NCBI RefSeq assembly: GCF_001750685.1
Contig: NZ_CP017269.1
Span: forward strand, 2,893,416-2,957,415
Direction: 5' to 3'
Length of the DNA stretch: 64,000 nucleotides
DNA from: Geosporobacter ferrireducens
GTDB lineage: Bacteria; Bacillota; Clostridia; Peptostreptococcales; Thermotaleaceae
In this document: piece after piece, positions 35,078 to 44,046 of the stretch
Layout: each line of letters opens with the position of its first letter
Position numbering within the stretch: the first letter of the stretch is position 1
Translations under genes and position numbers: made by a program
The notes under the pieces: generated by a model
Databases searched by the model: none
Told to the model about the DNA's origin: nothing
Seen by the model: only the letters and a program-made list of their open reading frames with translations

Positions 35078-36592
35078 ATGAAGCAGCAGATCAAAAGAAA
35101 ATTGATCCTGTGCTCAGTTGTCCTGCTATCCCTTACCATGTCTTTTACAATAGAGAAATTAGATCTTTTGGATGGGACTGCAGCGGTTTTTTCACAAAGG
35201 GAAAAACGGTCTAAAGCCGCTGCCAATGAGTATGTGATCAAGGCTGAATTTGACTCCGTAGAAAAACTCTTGGTTGCCAATGAAAAGATAAGCTATACCA
35301 ATATGTCTGATACCAACTTTCAAGCAATATACTTTCATCTCTATCCAAATACCTTTAAAACAAAAGATACCGTGCCTTTTGATGAAGGGGAAATGATGTT
35401 GGCCTACCCCAAAGGATTTGAACCGGGATATATTCAAATTACATCTGTTGAAAGTAATGGAGAGGCACTCAACTATGCAATTTTAGGGGTAGGAGAAACC
35501 ATTCTGAAAGTAAATCTGAACCAGCCCTTAGAATCAAGGTCAAAAATTGATCTAGAGATTATTTTTACTGTAAAAATTCCACCATCTAATGGACGTTTCG
35601 GATATGGGGAAAACACCATCAATATTGCTAACTGGTATCCGATCGCTGCAATGTACGATAGCCGCGGTTGGAATCTAGAACCCTATTATGCTATTGGGGA
35701 TCCTTTCTATAGCGATATTGCCAACTACAGAGTATATATTACGATGCTGCCGGAATACACTTTAGCCAGCACCGGAAACATTATCAAGCGTGAAAATATT
35801 GGAGGAAAAGCACTCTGGACCATTGAGGCAAAAAATGTTCGGGATTTTGCTATGATTACTGGGGAAAAATACAAAGTGTTGGAGGATGAAATAGACGGAG
35901 TTAAAATTAAATCTTATTTTATAGACGACACTTATGGGGATTTAGCGCTGCAAACGGCGAAAGATGCTGTAGGAATCTTTAATAAGGCTTTTGGTAAATA
36001 TCCCTATAAACAACTTTCTGTTGCTGCAGCAGATTTTTTTATTGGTGGCATGGAATATCCCAATTTAGTTTTTATCGATCAATCCCTGTATCAAGAGGAC
36101 CATAAAGACATCCTTGAGTATGTGGTTGCTCATGAAGTAGCCCACCAGTGGTGGTATGGAATTGTAGGCAATGATCAGGTAAACGAGCCATGGTTGGATG
36201 AAGCCCTTACAGAATATTCAACATTGGTGTATTATGAAAAAAAATATGGAAATGATGTAAAAGAAAATGTTTATAAAAATATGATCGCTAGAATGTATCA
36301 AGCCTATCATGTCCCAGGAACAGAATCGAAGGAGAAGATCTACAAAAGTCTAAAGGAATTCGACAATGCCCGTGAATACCAGGCATTGGTCTATAGTAAA
36401 GGGGCTATATTTATTGGAGAACTGCGAAAAGAGCTGGGTGAGCAGATGTTTTTTCAAATTATGAAGGTTTATTTTGATAAATATCGCTTCAAACATGCTA
36501 CTACAGAAGATTTTATAAAGCTCTGTGAACAGATATCAGATCGGGAACTGCAGGATTATTTCAATAAGTGGCTAAACTATAATCAGGAATAA
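35078..36592 (+). CDS. M1-family zinc metallopeptidase (aminopeptidase-like), exported
   Basis: 504 residues: basic N-terminus and hydrophobic signal or anchor (about 8-26), a beta-rich N-terminal domain, then the gluzincin motif HEVAHQWW (His351) with the third zinc ligand in NEPWLDEALTEYS. The exopeptidase GxMEN motif appears as GGMEYPN, compatible with aminopeptidase activity. Probably faces the cell exterior. ATG 35078 is set by AGGAGG (35065-35070); open frame back to 34832 crosses the divergent promoter region and is rejected. Confidence 0.88.
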   Translation: MKQQIKRKLILCSVVLLSLTMSFTIEKLDLLDGTAAVFSQREKRSKAAANEYVIKAEFDSVEKLLVANEKISYTNMSDTNFQAIYFHLYPNTFKTKDTVPFDEGEMMLAYPKGFEPGYIQITSVESNGEALNYAILGVGETILKVNLNQPLESRSKIDLEIIFTVKIPPSNGRFGYGENTINIANWYPIAAMYDSRGWNLEPYYAIGDPFYSDIANYRVYITMLPEYTLASTGNIIKRENIGGKALWTIEAKNVRDFAMITGEKYKVLEDEIDGVKIKSYFIDDTYGDLALQTAKDAVGIFNKAFGKYPYKQLSVAAADFFIGGMEYPNLVFIDQSLYQEDHKDILEYVVAHEVAHQWWYGIVGNDQVNEPWLDEALTEYSTLVYYEKKYGNDVKENVYKNMIARMYQAYHVPGTESKEKIYKSLKEFDNAREYQALVYSKGAIFIGELRKELGEQMFFQIMKVYFDKYRFKHATTEDFIKLCEQISDRELQDYFNKWLNYNQE

Positions 36593-36658
36593 TATCCAAT
36601 ATTTAGCATATGATAAGTATATAACTTGTCCTGTGAGATTAAAAATCATTCTGAACGG

Positions 36659-36686
36659 TTGATTGATATCAAAACTATGATATAAT
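36659..36686 (+). promoter_or_regulatory. Probable promoter of the LysM-M23 peptidase gene
   Basis: TTGATT (36659-36664), 16-base spacer, TATAAT (36681-36686), with a leader of about 110 bases. Confidence 0.5.
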
Positions 36687-36800
36687 AAAAAATGCCGGGT
36701 AAAATTATTACAATTGTATTACAAAAAAGAAGGAATTAGAAACCTATTTGTAGAATTCTAGGACTCTAGAACTACAGAAAAAAGAAGGGAGTTTTAGTTG

Positions 36801-38198
36801 ATGCCTATACGTAAATTCCCTGAACAAATCCAAAGACAGATGATATCCTTTTATAAAAAACTTAGCCGACGAAACAGAAAAAGAATTATGATTGGAATGC
36901 TAGCTTTATTAGTGATTGTTCCAATAATAACAGTGATCTATCATCAAAATCAGGCCTTCACGGTAAAGGTTGACGGAAAAGTAGTTGGAGTTGTCAGGAA
37001 AAAGGAAGATTTCTCCAGTATCATTGAGAGAATAGAGAGGAATTTACATAACGCCTACAATACAGAGGTCGTCTTCAACCAAAACATTACCTATGAAAAA
37101 ACAAGAGCTAAAGACGAGGCGTTGACGGATCAAAGTACTTTGCAAAAATCCGTTCAAGCATTCATGAATTTCAAGGTAAAGGCCCACGGGATCAAGGTCA
37201 ATGATCAGGTGATTGCTGTATTGGCTACCCAGGAAGAGGCTGAACGTGTCTTAGCAGACTTAAAGAAGAATTATACACCTGCTGAAGGCGCATCGGTAGA
37301 GAAGATTTATTTTGGAGAAAATGTGACGATTGAAGAAGTGTCTACAGAGACGAAAGAACTTAAAAATTATGAAGATACCATGAAGCTTATTCAACAGGGA
37401 ACAGAAGAAGTGAAAATTCACCAGGTGGAAAAAGGAGAAAGCTTCTGGAGTATTGCGAAAAAGTATGATTTAAAGGTTGACGATCTAATAAAGGCAAATC
37501 CCGGTATCAATCCGGATAAACTACAGCTAAAGCAAGAAGTTAGTTTGGTTGTACCCAAGCCGTTGATTACAATTGCAACAATAGAAAAAACCCGGTTAGA
37601 TGAAAAAATTCCTTTTGATGTTGAATTTGAAGAAACCGCCGTACTTTTCAAAGGAGAGACCCGCATAAAGGTTGAAGGAAAAGACGGTAGAAGACAGATC
37701 TTGGCAGAAATCGTAAAACAGAACGGCATAGAAGTATCCAGAAATATATTGGAGGAAAATATTCTTGAGGATCCGAAAAAGCAGATTGTGTTAAAGGGAA
37801 CTAAGGATGTTCCGCCAAAGGTGGGAACAGGGACTTTTAGCAATCCTACAAGAGGAAGCTTGAGCTCCCGATTCGGCTGGCGCTGGGGCAGCAAGCATGA
37901 AGGGATTGATATCGCTGCGAAAATCGGCACGGCTGTTCATGCTGCAGATGGCGGTAAGGTGACATTTGCAGGAACGAGAGGGAATTATGGAAAGCTGGTT
38001 ATCATTGACCATGGCGGCGGTTATCAGACCTATTATGCACATAACAGCAAAATTGTAGTATCTACGGGAACGAAGGTACATAAGGGACAAAAAATCGCAG
38101 AAGTAGGCAATACGGGAAGAACCACAGGGCCGCACCTTCATTTCGAGGTAAGAAAGAACGGAACCCCTGTGAATCCGCTAAACTACGTAAAATATTAA
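36801..38198 (+). CDS. LysM-G5-M23 peptidoglycan endopeptidase
   Basis: 465 residues. Membrane anchor at about 30-50; extracytoplasmic region; LysM domain (about 212-260, HQVEKGESFWSIAKKYDLKVDDLIKANPG); G5 domain (about 262-340); M23 domain with zinc ligands in SRFGWRWGSKHEGIDIA and GPHLHFEVRKNGTPVNP. Likely cleaves peptide cross-links of the cell wall. All catalytic histidines are present. It lies 4 kb before walRK; M23 hydrolases are typical targets of that system, though no WalR box was verified here. Single gene with its own promoter and terminator. Confidence 0.92.
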   Translation: MPIRKFPEQIQRQMISFYKKLSRRNRKRIMIGMLALLVIVPIITVIYHQNQAFTVKVDGKVVGVVRKKEDFSSIIERIERNLHNAYNTEVVFNQNITYEKTRAKDEALTDQSTLQKSVQAFMNFKVKAHGIKVNDQVIAVLATQEEAERVLADLKKNYTPAEGASVEKIYFGENVTIEEVSTETKELKNYEDTMKLIQQGTEEVKIHQVEKGESFWSIAKKYDLKVDDLIKANPGINPDKLQLKQEVSLVVPKPLITIATIEKTRLDEKIPFDVEFEETAVLFKGETRIKVEGKDGRRQILAEIVKQNGIEVSRNILEENILEDPKKQIVLKGTKDVPPKVGTGTFSNPTRGSLSSRFGWRWGSKHEGIDIAAKIGTAVHAADGGKVTFAGTRGNYGKLVIIDHGGGYQTYYAHNSKIVVSTGTKVHKGQKIAEVGNTGRTTGPHLHFEVRKNGTPVNPLNYVKY

Positions 38199-38205
38199 AA
38201 CAGTA

Positions 38206-38236
38206 AAAGCCTGGCATTGTGCCAGGCTTTCTTTTC
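38206..38236 (+). terminator. Rho-independent terminator after the M23 peptidase
   Basis: AAAGCCTGGCA/TGCCAGGCTTT with a three-base loop, then CTTTTC. Also faces the minus-strand S8 gene end, so it may be shared. Confidence 0.88.
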
Positions 38237-38256
38237 ATTATCTTACAGTATTCCCT

Positions 38257-39561
38257 CTAAATGAAGAAAATGAGTTGAAGCAGCATGAACATGCCGCGTC
38301 CCCAGAATCTCCACCAATAAGGGAGTTGTCTTTGCCTGGGGTGAGGCGTAGGACTTTGAGGTTGTTGCTGCTGTGGATTCTCTTTTTTTTCAACGCCTAT
38401 AGCTTGACGTATTCGGATGCAGCCTGCACCTTGATTGTATGGGCTGCGATCTATAGGGATCGCAGACTGAACGAGTCTGGACTTTACTTCTGCTGGGCTG
38501 ATATTGGGGTACTTTTGATACAGGAGTACTGCAGCACCGGCTACGATTGGGGCAGCCATGGAGGTGCCTGAATAAGCTACGTAGGAAGTTGGGCTCTTGT
38601 AGGAGCAGGACATGATGTCAACACCTGGGGCTACCACATCGGGTTTGACATTGCCGTCAATGGTGGGTCCCCTACCGGAGAACTTGGCAATAAAATCGTC
38701 TTCTAAGGTGACAGTTCTGTTATCATCTGTAGCCCCTACGGTGATGGCAGAGGGGCTAATCCCGGGACTGGTGATGGTTCGGCGTTCGGGGCCACTGTTA
38801 CCGGCTGCTACTACCACAGTGAGTCCTTGTTGCACAGCGGCGCTGACGGCTCTTGCAAGAGGATCTTTGTTATAGGGATTTTCAGCAGGAGAACCAAGCG
38901 ACATGCAGACTACCTTGGTGTTGTACATATCTTTGGTATCAATAACCCATTGAAGCCCTGCAAGGATATCGGAAGTTTTTCCGCTGCCATTTTCGTCTAA
39001 CACCTTTACACCAATAATGCTGGCTTCTGGTGCAATTCCCTTATAATCTTCTTTTATGAAACCATTTCCGGCGATGATCCCGGCAACATGGGTACCATGG
39101 CCATCATCATCATAGGGGTTGGCACGACCGTTCACAAAATCTTTAAAAGCGACGATTCGATTTGTCGGTCTTACAAAGTCATCATGGTTAATGACCCCAG
39201 TATCAATAACTGCAACCCCTATGCCCTTTCCCGTATAACCGCTTTCATTGACATAATCAGATTCAACTGCTAGAGAGGCAACATCCATGCACTTGAATAC
39301 ATTGGAATCATGGTTAATATATTCGACTTCGTGTTCCAGGGACAGGCGTTCGATTTGGCTTGCGGGGATTTCCGCTGCAACTGCTCCAATTAAGGGGAGA
39401 ACGTACTTTACCTTACCCCCTAGAGATTCAATACATTGGTGGACATGGGTACAAGCGTCGCTGCTATGCACGATAACAGACAGCATTTTGTTTGGCTCAG
39501 CTGACATTTTTGTCGCTACAACGGGGTCGATAAATCGATTGGTCGTATATCTCATAGGCAT
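38257..39561 (-). CDS. S8 subtilisin-like serine peptidase (AprX-like)
   Basis: 434 residues. An inhibitor-like prodomain (LSVIVHSSDACTHVHQCIESLGGKVKYVLPLIGAVAAEIP) precedes the S8 domain with the catalytic triad Asp in VAVIDTGV, His in DDGHGTHVAG and Ser in SGTSMAAPIVAG. There is no signal peptide, as in intracellular AprX. The C-terminus departs from the family: a Gln/Pro-rich stretch followed by a Trp- and Phe-rich hydrophobic tail ending MLLQLIFFI, which could insert in a membrane. ATG 39561 follows GGAGTGAG; the in-frame GTG 39570 overlaps that site. Confidence 0.88.
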   Translation of the reverse strand: MPMRYTTNRFIDPVVATKMSAEPNKMLSVIVHSSDACTHVHQCIESLGGKVKYVLPLIGAVAAEIPASQIERLSLEHEVEYINHDSNVFKCMDVASLAVESDYVNESGYTGKGIGVAVIDTGVINHDDFVRPTNRIVAFKDFVNGRANPYDDDGHGTHVAGIIAGNGFIKEDYKGIAPEASIIGVKVLDENGSGKTSDILAGLQWVIDTKDMYNTKVVCMSLGSPAENPYNKDPLARAVSAAVQQGLTVVVAAGNSGPERRTITSPGISPSAITVGATDDNRTVTLEDDFIAKFSGRGPTIDGNVKPDVVAPGVDIMSCSYKSPTSYVAYSGTSMAAPIVAGAAVLLYQKYPNISPAEVKSRLVQSAIPIDRSPYNQGAGCIRIRQAIGVEKKENPQQQQPQSPTPHPRQRQLPYWWRFWGRGMFMLLQLIFFI

Positions 39562-39695
39562 ATTGCTCACTCCATATCATTATATTTTCAATACAATGTA
39601 TGCAGTAAGTCCATAAAGTGTTAAAGCAAAATGATGGCTTAAAAGGAATAAGGGGTATTCCTATTATTGTCAATGAAGTTGACATAATAATGTGT

Positions 39696-39701
39696 TATAA
39701 T
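39696..39701 (+). promoter_or_regulatory. Extended -10 promoter of the MA-like peptidase gene
   Basis: TGTTATAAT gives TATAAT with an upstream TGN. No clear -35 at 17 bases. Confidence 0.4.
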
Positions 39702-39750
39702 AGCAGTGTATCCGCTCATATACATACTCTTAAAGGGGGAGGGGATACAC

Positions 39751-40578
39751 ATGAAAAGAGTATTGAAAACAACTGCTTCCAGCCTGTTGATATTCGCACT
39801 GGCTTTTATAGTCTTTGCTACTTCTTTCCATGTGGGTGCACTAAAGACTTTTTTCTACCCACATTTGAGAGAGCTTCAATATCAGTGGATTTTATTTAAG
39901 ACAAGAGACTATCAGGCAATAGAAACAGAAAACTTTGTGATCCGATATGATCAAGAAGACCAAGAGGTTATCGACTTGGTGGCTGAAGCATCTGAAAAAC
40001 ATTATGAAGAAATGGTTGACATGTTCAACTATCGACCAGAAAGAAAAACAGTAGTAATCCTATATAATGATCCTGCTGCTTTAATGACAAATTCCAATCT
40101 GGGTAAAGGAAAACCTCCAATGGGTGTATATTATGCATCAACCGTACAGTTGCTCTCACCCCGTTTATGGGTAAATGAGCATGAGGATATGCGGGAGGTA
40201 TTTCTGAATGAAGGGCCTATGGTCCATGAATTTACTCATCTGCTGGTAGACGACATGGCAAAAGGAAATTATCCGCTGTGGTTTACAGAGGGAATGGCCT
40301 TATATCAAGAGTATGTACAAACAGGATATGAATGGGGTAAAGACCTGAGATATCCAGAGGATAGACCCTACACTCTTCAGCAGTTGACGGAAGAGTTTGG
40401 AAACTTAGATGAAATGCTTGCCTATAAACGTTCCTTTGAGATTGTTCGTGATATCATTGAAAATCATGGTTTTGAAGGGATGAAGCAAGTGTTGGAAAGT
40501 CTAGGCAGTGGAAAAACATTATCAGCAGCAAAAAGAGAGGCTTTTAAAGAGGATGTGCTAAAAATATATTTTGAATAA
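39751..40578 (+). CDS. Peptidase MA-like zinc metallohydrolase, membrane-anchored
   Basis: 275 residues: signal anchor at about 8-30, then a gluzincin-type domain with HEFTHLLVDD (His near 160) and a downstream glutamate in LWFTEGMALYQEY, the HExxH...E pattern of the peptidase MA family. Substrate unknown. AAAGGGGGAGGGG precedes ATG 39751; the in-frame ATG 39706 has no ribosome site. One of four peptidase genes in 5.5 kb before walRK. Confidence 0.85.
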   Translation: MKRVLKTTASSLLIFALAFIVFATSFHVGALKTFFYPHLRELQYQWILFKTRDYQAIETENFVIRYDQEDQEVIDLVAEASEKHYEEMVDMFNYRPERKTVVILYNDPAALMTNSNLGKGKPPMGVYYASTVQLLSPRLWVNEHEDMREVFLNEGPMVHEFTHLLVDDMAKGNYPLWFTEGMALYQEYVQTGYEWGKDLRYPEDRPYTLQQLTEEFGNLDEMLAYKRSFEIVRDIIENHGFEGMKQVLESLGSGKTLSAAKREAFKEDVLKIYFE

Positions 40579-40589
40579 GACAAAAAAGA

Positions 40590-40617
40590 TAGGATCTGTT
40601 GGAAACAACAGATCCTA
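40590..40617. repeat. 12-bp perfect stem-loop with GAAA tetraloop
   Basis: TAGGATCTGTTG/CAACAGATCCTA around GAAA. No T tract follows on the plus strand, so termination would be inefficient; it may be an RNA end stabiliser or a dispersed repeat. Confidence 0.6.
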
Positions 40618-40942
40618 CAAAATGATCTATGAAAAAGGAGGAGTCTTTTCAGAATAAACTGTCTTTAGTAAGTAAAATGATCAACCACTATAATCGTTAT
40701 TTTTCTTCTACGTATAGTATATATGAATTGGGTAAATAAAACATGAAGAAGTTGTCGGATTTTTATAGGTCTAAAGGACTAAAAAAGAAATTTAGAACTA
40801 AAAATTTCCCTTTATATATGAATTAAGGATATTTGTACATGAACCCCGTGTAAAATCATAGAGAAATCCTACAAAAGAAGAGGATTCAAGAAAAAAAAAA
40901 AGAATATAATACACGATACAAATTTGATGAGGTGGTATAGGG
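40618..40942 (+). other. Intergenic region upstream of walR
   Basis: 325 bases with no convincing gene. A 36-codon frame from ATG 40629 has no ribosome site and no recognisable product. A TATAAT (about 40905-40910, within AGAATATAATACAC) lies 35 bases before walR and probably forms its -10. A long A run (about 40889-40901) sits just upstream. Confidence 0.4.
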
Positions 40943-41632
40943 ATGAATAGAAAAGTATTAGTGGTAGATGACGAAAAGCCGATCTCCGATATTGTGAAGT
41001 TCAACCTGGAAAAGGAAGGCTATGAAGTAGGTGTAGCCTTTGATGGAGAAGATGCAATCCGTAAGGTGTATCAATTTGAACCGGACTTAATTTTATTAGA
41101 TATCATGCTGCCGAAAATGGATGGCTTTCAAGTGTGTAAGAAAATAAGAGAGAGCTTCAATACGCCTATTTTGATGCTAACAGCAAAAGAAGAAGAGGTG
41201 GATAAGGTATTAGGCCTTGAACTAGGGGCTGACGATTATATTACAAAGCCTTTTAGTATACGGGAATTGGTGGCAAGAGTGAAGGCCAACATCCGGCGGG
41301 TAGGAACTACCCCTGGAAATGGAAGATCCAATATGATTTCTTCTGGAGAATTATCCATTGATTTGACAAAATATGAAGTGAAGAAAAGAAACGAAACAGT
41401 AGAATTAACGCTAAGGGAATTTGAATTGTTAAAGTTTTTAGCTACTCAAGAGGATCTGGTTTTCACAAGAGAGCAGCTATTAGAAGAGGTTTGGGGTTAC
41501 GAATACTATGGAGATATTCGTACTGTTGATGTTACTGTTAGAAGACTGCGGGAAAAAATTGAAGACAACTCCAGCAATCCTAAATATATCTTAACGAAGA
41601 GAGGTATAGGATATTACTTTAGGAGGGCTTAG
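40943..41632 (+). CDS. walR: Response regulator WalR (YycF)
   Basis: 229-residue OmpR-type regulator: receiver domain (VVDDEKPISDIVKFNLEKEGY, phospho-acceptor in LILLDIMLPKMDG, TAKEEE, YITKPFS) and a winged-helix DNA-binding domain (LTLREFELLKFLATQ, REQLLEEVWGYEYYGDIRTVDVTVRRLREKIE). Controls cell-wall hydrolases and growth-related envelope genes. Starts the Wal operon; walK begins one base after its stop. Confidence 0.96.
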   Translation: MNRKVLVVDDEKPISDIVKFNLEKEGYEVGVAFDGEDAIRKVYQFEPDLILLDIMLPKMDGFQVCKKIRESFNTPILMLTAKEEEVDKVLGLELGADDYITKPFSIRELVARVKANIRRVGTTPGNGRSNMISSGELSIDLTKYEVKKRNETVELTLREFELLKFLATQEDLVFTREQLLEEVWGYEYYGDIRTVDVTVRRLREKIEDNSSNPKYILTKRGIGYYFRRA

Positions 41633-41633
41633 G

Positions 41634-43439
41634 ATGTTTAAAAGTATGCAATGGAAGTTTATCACCATCTACTTTTTACTGGTATTTATGGCAATGGTAA
41701 TTGTAGGTGTATTTATTATCCAACAATTTCAAGACTATCATCTGGGAGTTGTCAGTGAAAACCTGACGAAGATTGCCCGTGATTACTTTGTTCCTGAACT
41801 GGAAAGCTACGAGGACTTGGATGAGAATAAAGCCAAGATCCAGGATTATGTGGATACTTATACCAAGGGTTTAAAGTTTAAAGAAGAGGTATTTATTGTC
41901 AATCCGGATTTTCAGATTATTGCCAGCAGCAATGAACTTCTGGTAGATAAAAGTGCAGTGGATGTATTGGAGCACATATTGCTTTCTGATGCCCGAAGAG
42001 GCCAGATTTCTGAGAAGGATAAACTGATCAATACGGGTGGAGATAAACCTATTAATGTAAAGAATATCGTTTTTCCAATCAAGAATGCTGGTGGAAAGGT
42101 AATTGGAATTTTATATTTCCGGGCAGACTTGTCAGATATTTATAAAACATTGGATGAATCCAGAATGATCTTAATTCAAGCTACCCTTCTAGCATTGCTT
42201 ATTACAGTGGTTTTAGGGTTTTTAATCGCGAGAAGCGTTACGGAGCCTATCAGTGATGTGACAGTAAAGGCGGCAAAAATGGCCCGTGGAGATTTTGATC
42301 AGATTGTAGAAGTAAAATCTGATGATGAGATTGGACAACTGGCAGGAATGTTTAACTATCTCCGAGAGAAGTTGAAGATTACTTTATCTGAGATTTCAAG
42401 AGAAAAGAGCAAGTTGGAAACCATCCTGAATTATATGGCCGATGGTTTGATTGCTGTGAATAATGAAGGCTCGATTGTCCATGCGAATCCAACTGCCTTA
42501 AGCATGCTGAATCTTACAAAGGAAGAAACCGAAACAAAGTCCTACGATGAGCTGATTGGACATCTGAACGAGCGATTAACCTTGCGCTGTATTGAAGAAA
42601 ATGATTCTGACTGGGTAGGCAGTGAAGTGATCCGACTGCAGGACGCTATATATCAAGCCAATTATGCTCCTTTTAAGGATGAAAACGGTGAGAAGACAGG
42701 TGTTGTTATGGTACTGCAGGACATCACAGAAAGACAGAAGCTGGATAATATGCGCAAGGAATTTGTGGCGAATGTTTCTCATGAATTAAAAACGCCGCTG
42801 ACGAGCATCAAGAGCTATACAGAAACACTGCTGGATGGTGCTTTGGATAACCGTGAGCTGTCAGAACAATTTTTACAGGTAGTGAATAGTGAAGCAGACC
42901 GTATGAGTCGTCTGGTCAAAGATTTGCTCCAGCTTTCAAGTTTGGATTATAAACAGGTAAAATGGAACAAAAAAAATGCAGATCTTGTAAAAATTGTGGA
43001 AAGTTGTGTACTAAAACTAAACATGACTGCAAAAAATAAACAACAAAAAATAAAGTTTGTCAGTGAAGGTGTTCCTGTAGTAGGCTATATGGACATAGAC
43101 AAGATTGAACAGGTTGTATTAAACATTATGAGCAATGCCATCAAGTATACGCCGGATGGTGGAGAAATAGATGTGTACTTGACCCATGATGAAAATAGTG
43201 CGAAACTCCGAGTGGTTGACAATGGTATTGGAATTCCAGCGGAGGACCAACCAAGAATTTTTGAACGGTTTTACCGGGTAGACAAGGCCAGATCCCGGGA
43301 ACTGGGAGGAACAGGATTAGGACTTTCTATTGCAAGGCAAATTGTGGAAGCCCATCAGGGGCAAATAGAAATATTAAGCAATTATGGGGAAGGTACGGAG
43401 GTTGTGATTAATTTACCGCTACAGGAAAAAGTTGTGTAA
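41634..43439 (+). CDS. walK: Sensor histidine kinase WalK (YycG)
   Basis: 601 residues: helix 1 (about 9-30), an extracytoplasmic sensor of about 150 residues, helix 2 (about 181-203), HAMP domain, PAS domain (LETILNYMADGLIAVNNEGSIVHAN) ending DITERQKLDNMRKEFVANVSHELKTPLTS, which is the HisKA box, then HATPase with NAIKYT, DNGIGIP, FERFYRVDKARSRELGGTGLGLSI. Cognate kinase of WalR, directly downstream of it. All kinase motifs are intact. Confidence 0.96.
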   Translation: MFKSMQWKFITIYFLLVFMAMVIVGVFIIQQFQDYHLGVVSENLTKIARDYFVPELESYEDLDENKAKIQDYVDTYTKGLKFKEEVFIVNPDFQIIASSNELLVDKSAVDVLEHILLSDARRGQISEKDKLINTGGDKPINVKNIVFPIKNAGGKVIGILYFRADLSDIYKTLDESRMILIQATLLALLITVVLGFLIARSVTEPISDVTVKAAKMARGDFDQIVEVKSDDEIGQLAGMFNYLREKLKITLSEISREKSKLETILNYMADGLIAVNNEGSIVHANPTALSMLNLTKEETETKSYDELIGHLNERLTLRCIEENDSDWVGSEVIRLQDAIYQANYAPFKDENGEKTGVVMVLQDITERQKLDNMRKEFVANVSHELKTPLTSIKSYTETLLDGALDNRELSEQFLQVVNSEADRMSRLVKDLLQLSSLDYKQVKWNKKNADLVKIVESCVLKLNMTAKNKQQKIKFVSEGVPVVGYMDIDKIEQVVLNIMSNAIKYTPDGGEIDVYLTHDENSAKLRVVDNGIGIPAEDQPRIFERFYRVDKARSRELGGTGLGLSIARQIVEAHQGQIEILSNYGEGTEVVINLPLQEKVV

Positions 43440-43531
43440 TCGGAATTTAAAATGGGTGTAATACGTTTGTAATAATAATAGAGTATAATGTAAAATATAG
43501 TACACCAATGCACTTACTGGGAGGAATCCAT

Positions 43532-44023
43532 ATGTACAAAAAGGCAATTACTGGAGCCTTGGTTCTGGTAATCATAAGCGCTTCAAATACTACAGCTTAT
43601 GCCGCCCATCGGCAGTTTGCCCAAATTAAATATAGATCAAATACAGAAATAAACCAAGGCCTTATTGAAATCATCAGCCCGAAGGGAGATGTGATCGTTC
43701 AAGACAGTCTTCTGATCTCTGTACAGGTACTGGACAATGCATCTGTAACATTAAAAATCTATAAGCAAGATACAGATGATGAGTTAATCTTTGGACCGGA
43801 AAAAGTAGATCAAGGTGAGAATCTGAAGTTCTATAATAAGCAAATTAAAGATTTATCTCCGGGCAAATACAAAATGGTTTTTGAAGTGAAGGATAAAGAT
43901 GGAAACAAAAAAGATCCCGTAGTAAAATATTTTACAGTTAAGAATAAAGATGAAGAGATGACGAAATCACTCAATAATATTATGAATACAAACGTATTGA
44001 AAGATATCCTATTTAACAAATAG
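43532..44023 (+). CDS. Secreted Ig-like protein of unknown function inside the Wal operon
   Basis: 163 residues. Cleavable signal peptide (YKKAITGALVLVIISASNTTAYA, cut after AYA), then one beta-sandwich-like domain (LIEIISPKGDVIVQDSLLISVQVLDNASVTLKIYKQ, GKYKMVFEVKDKDGN) resembling extracellular Ig/FN3 modules, and a short helical tail. I do not recognise a named family. GGGAGG (43520-43525) supports ATG 43532. It lies between walK and walH, where Bacillus has nothing. A TATAAT (43483-43488) just upstream could drive it separately. Confidence 0.7.
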   Translation: MYKKAITGALVLVIISASNTTAYAAHRQFAQIKYRSNTEINQGLIEIISPKGDVIVQDSLLISVQVLDNASVTLKIYKQDTDDELIFGPEKVDQGENLKFYNKQIKDLSPGKYKMVFEVKDKDGNKKDPVVKYFTVKNKDEEMTKSLNNIMNTNVLKDILFNK

Positions 44024-44046
44024 GTGATTGAAGCGAGAGGATGCAT

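Noticed and set aside
40629..40739. 36-codon frame upstream of walR
   Set aside because: No Shine-Dalgarno before its ATG and no recognisable product.
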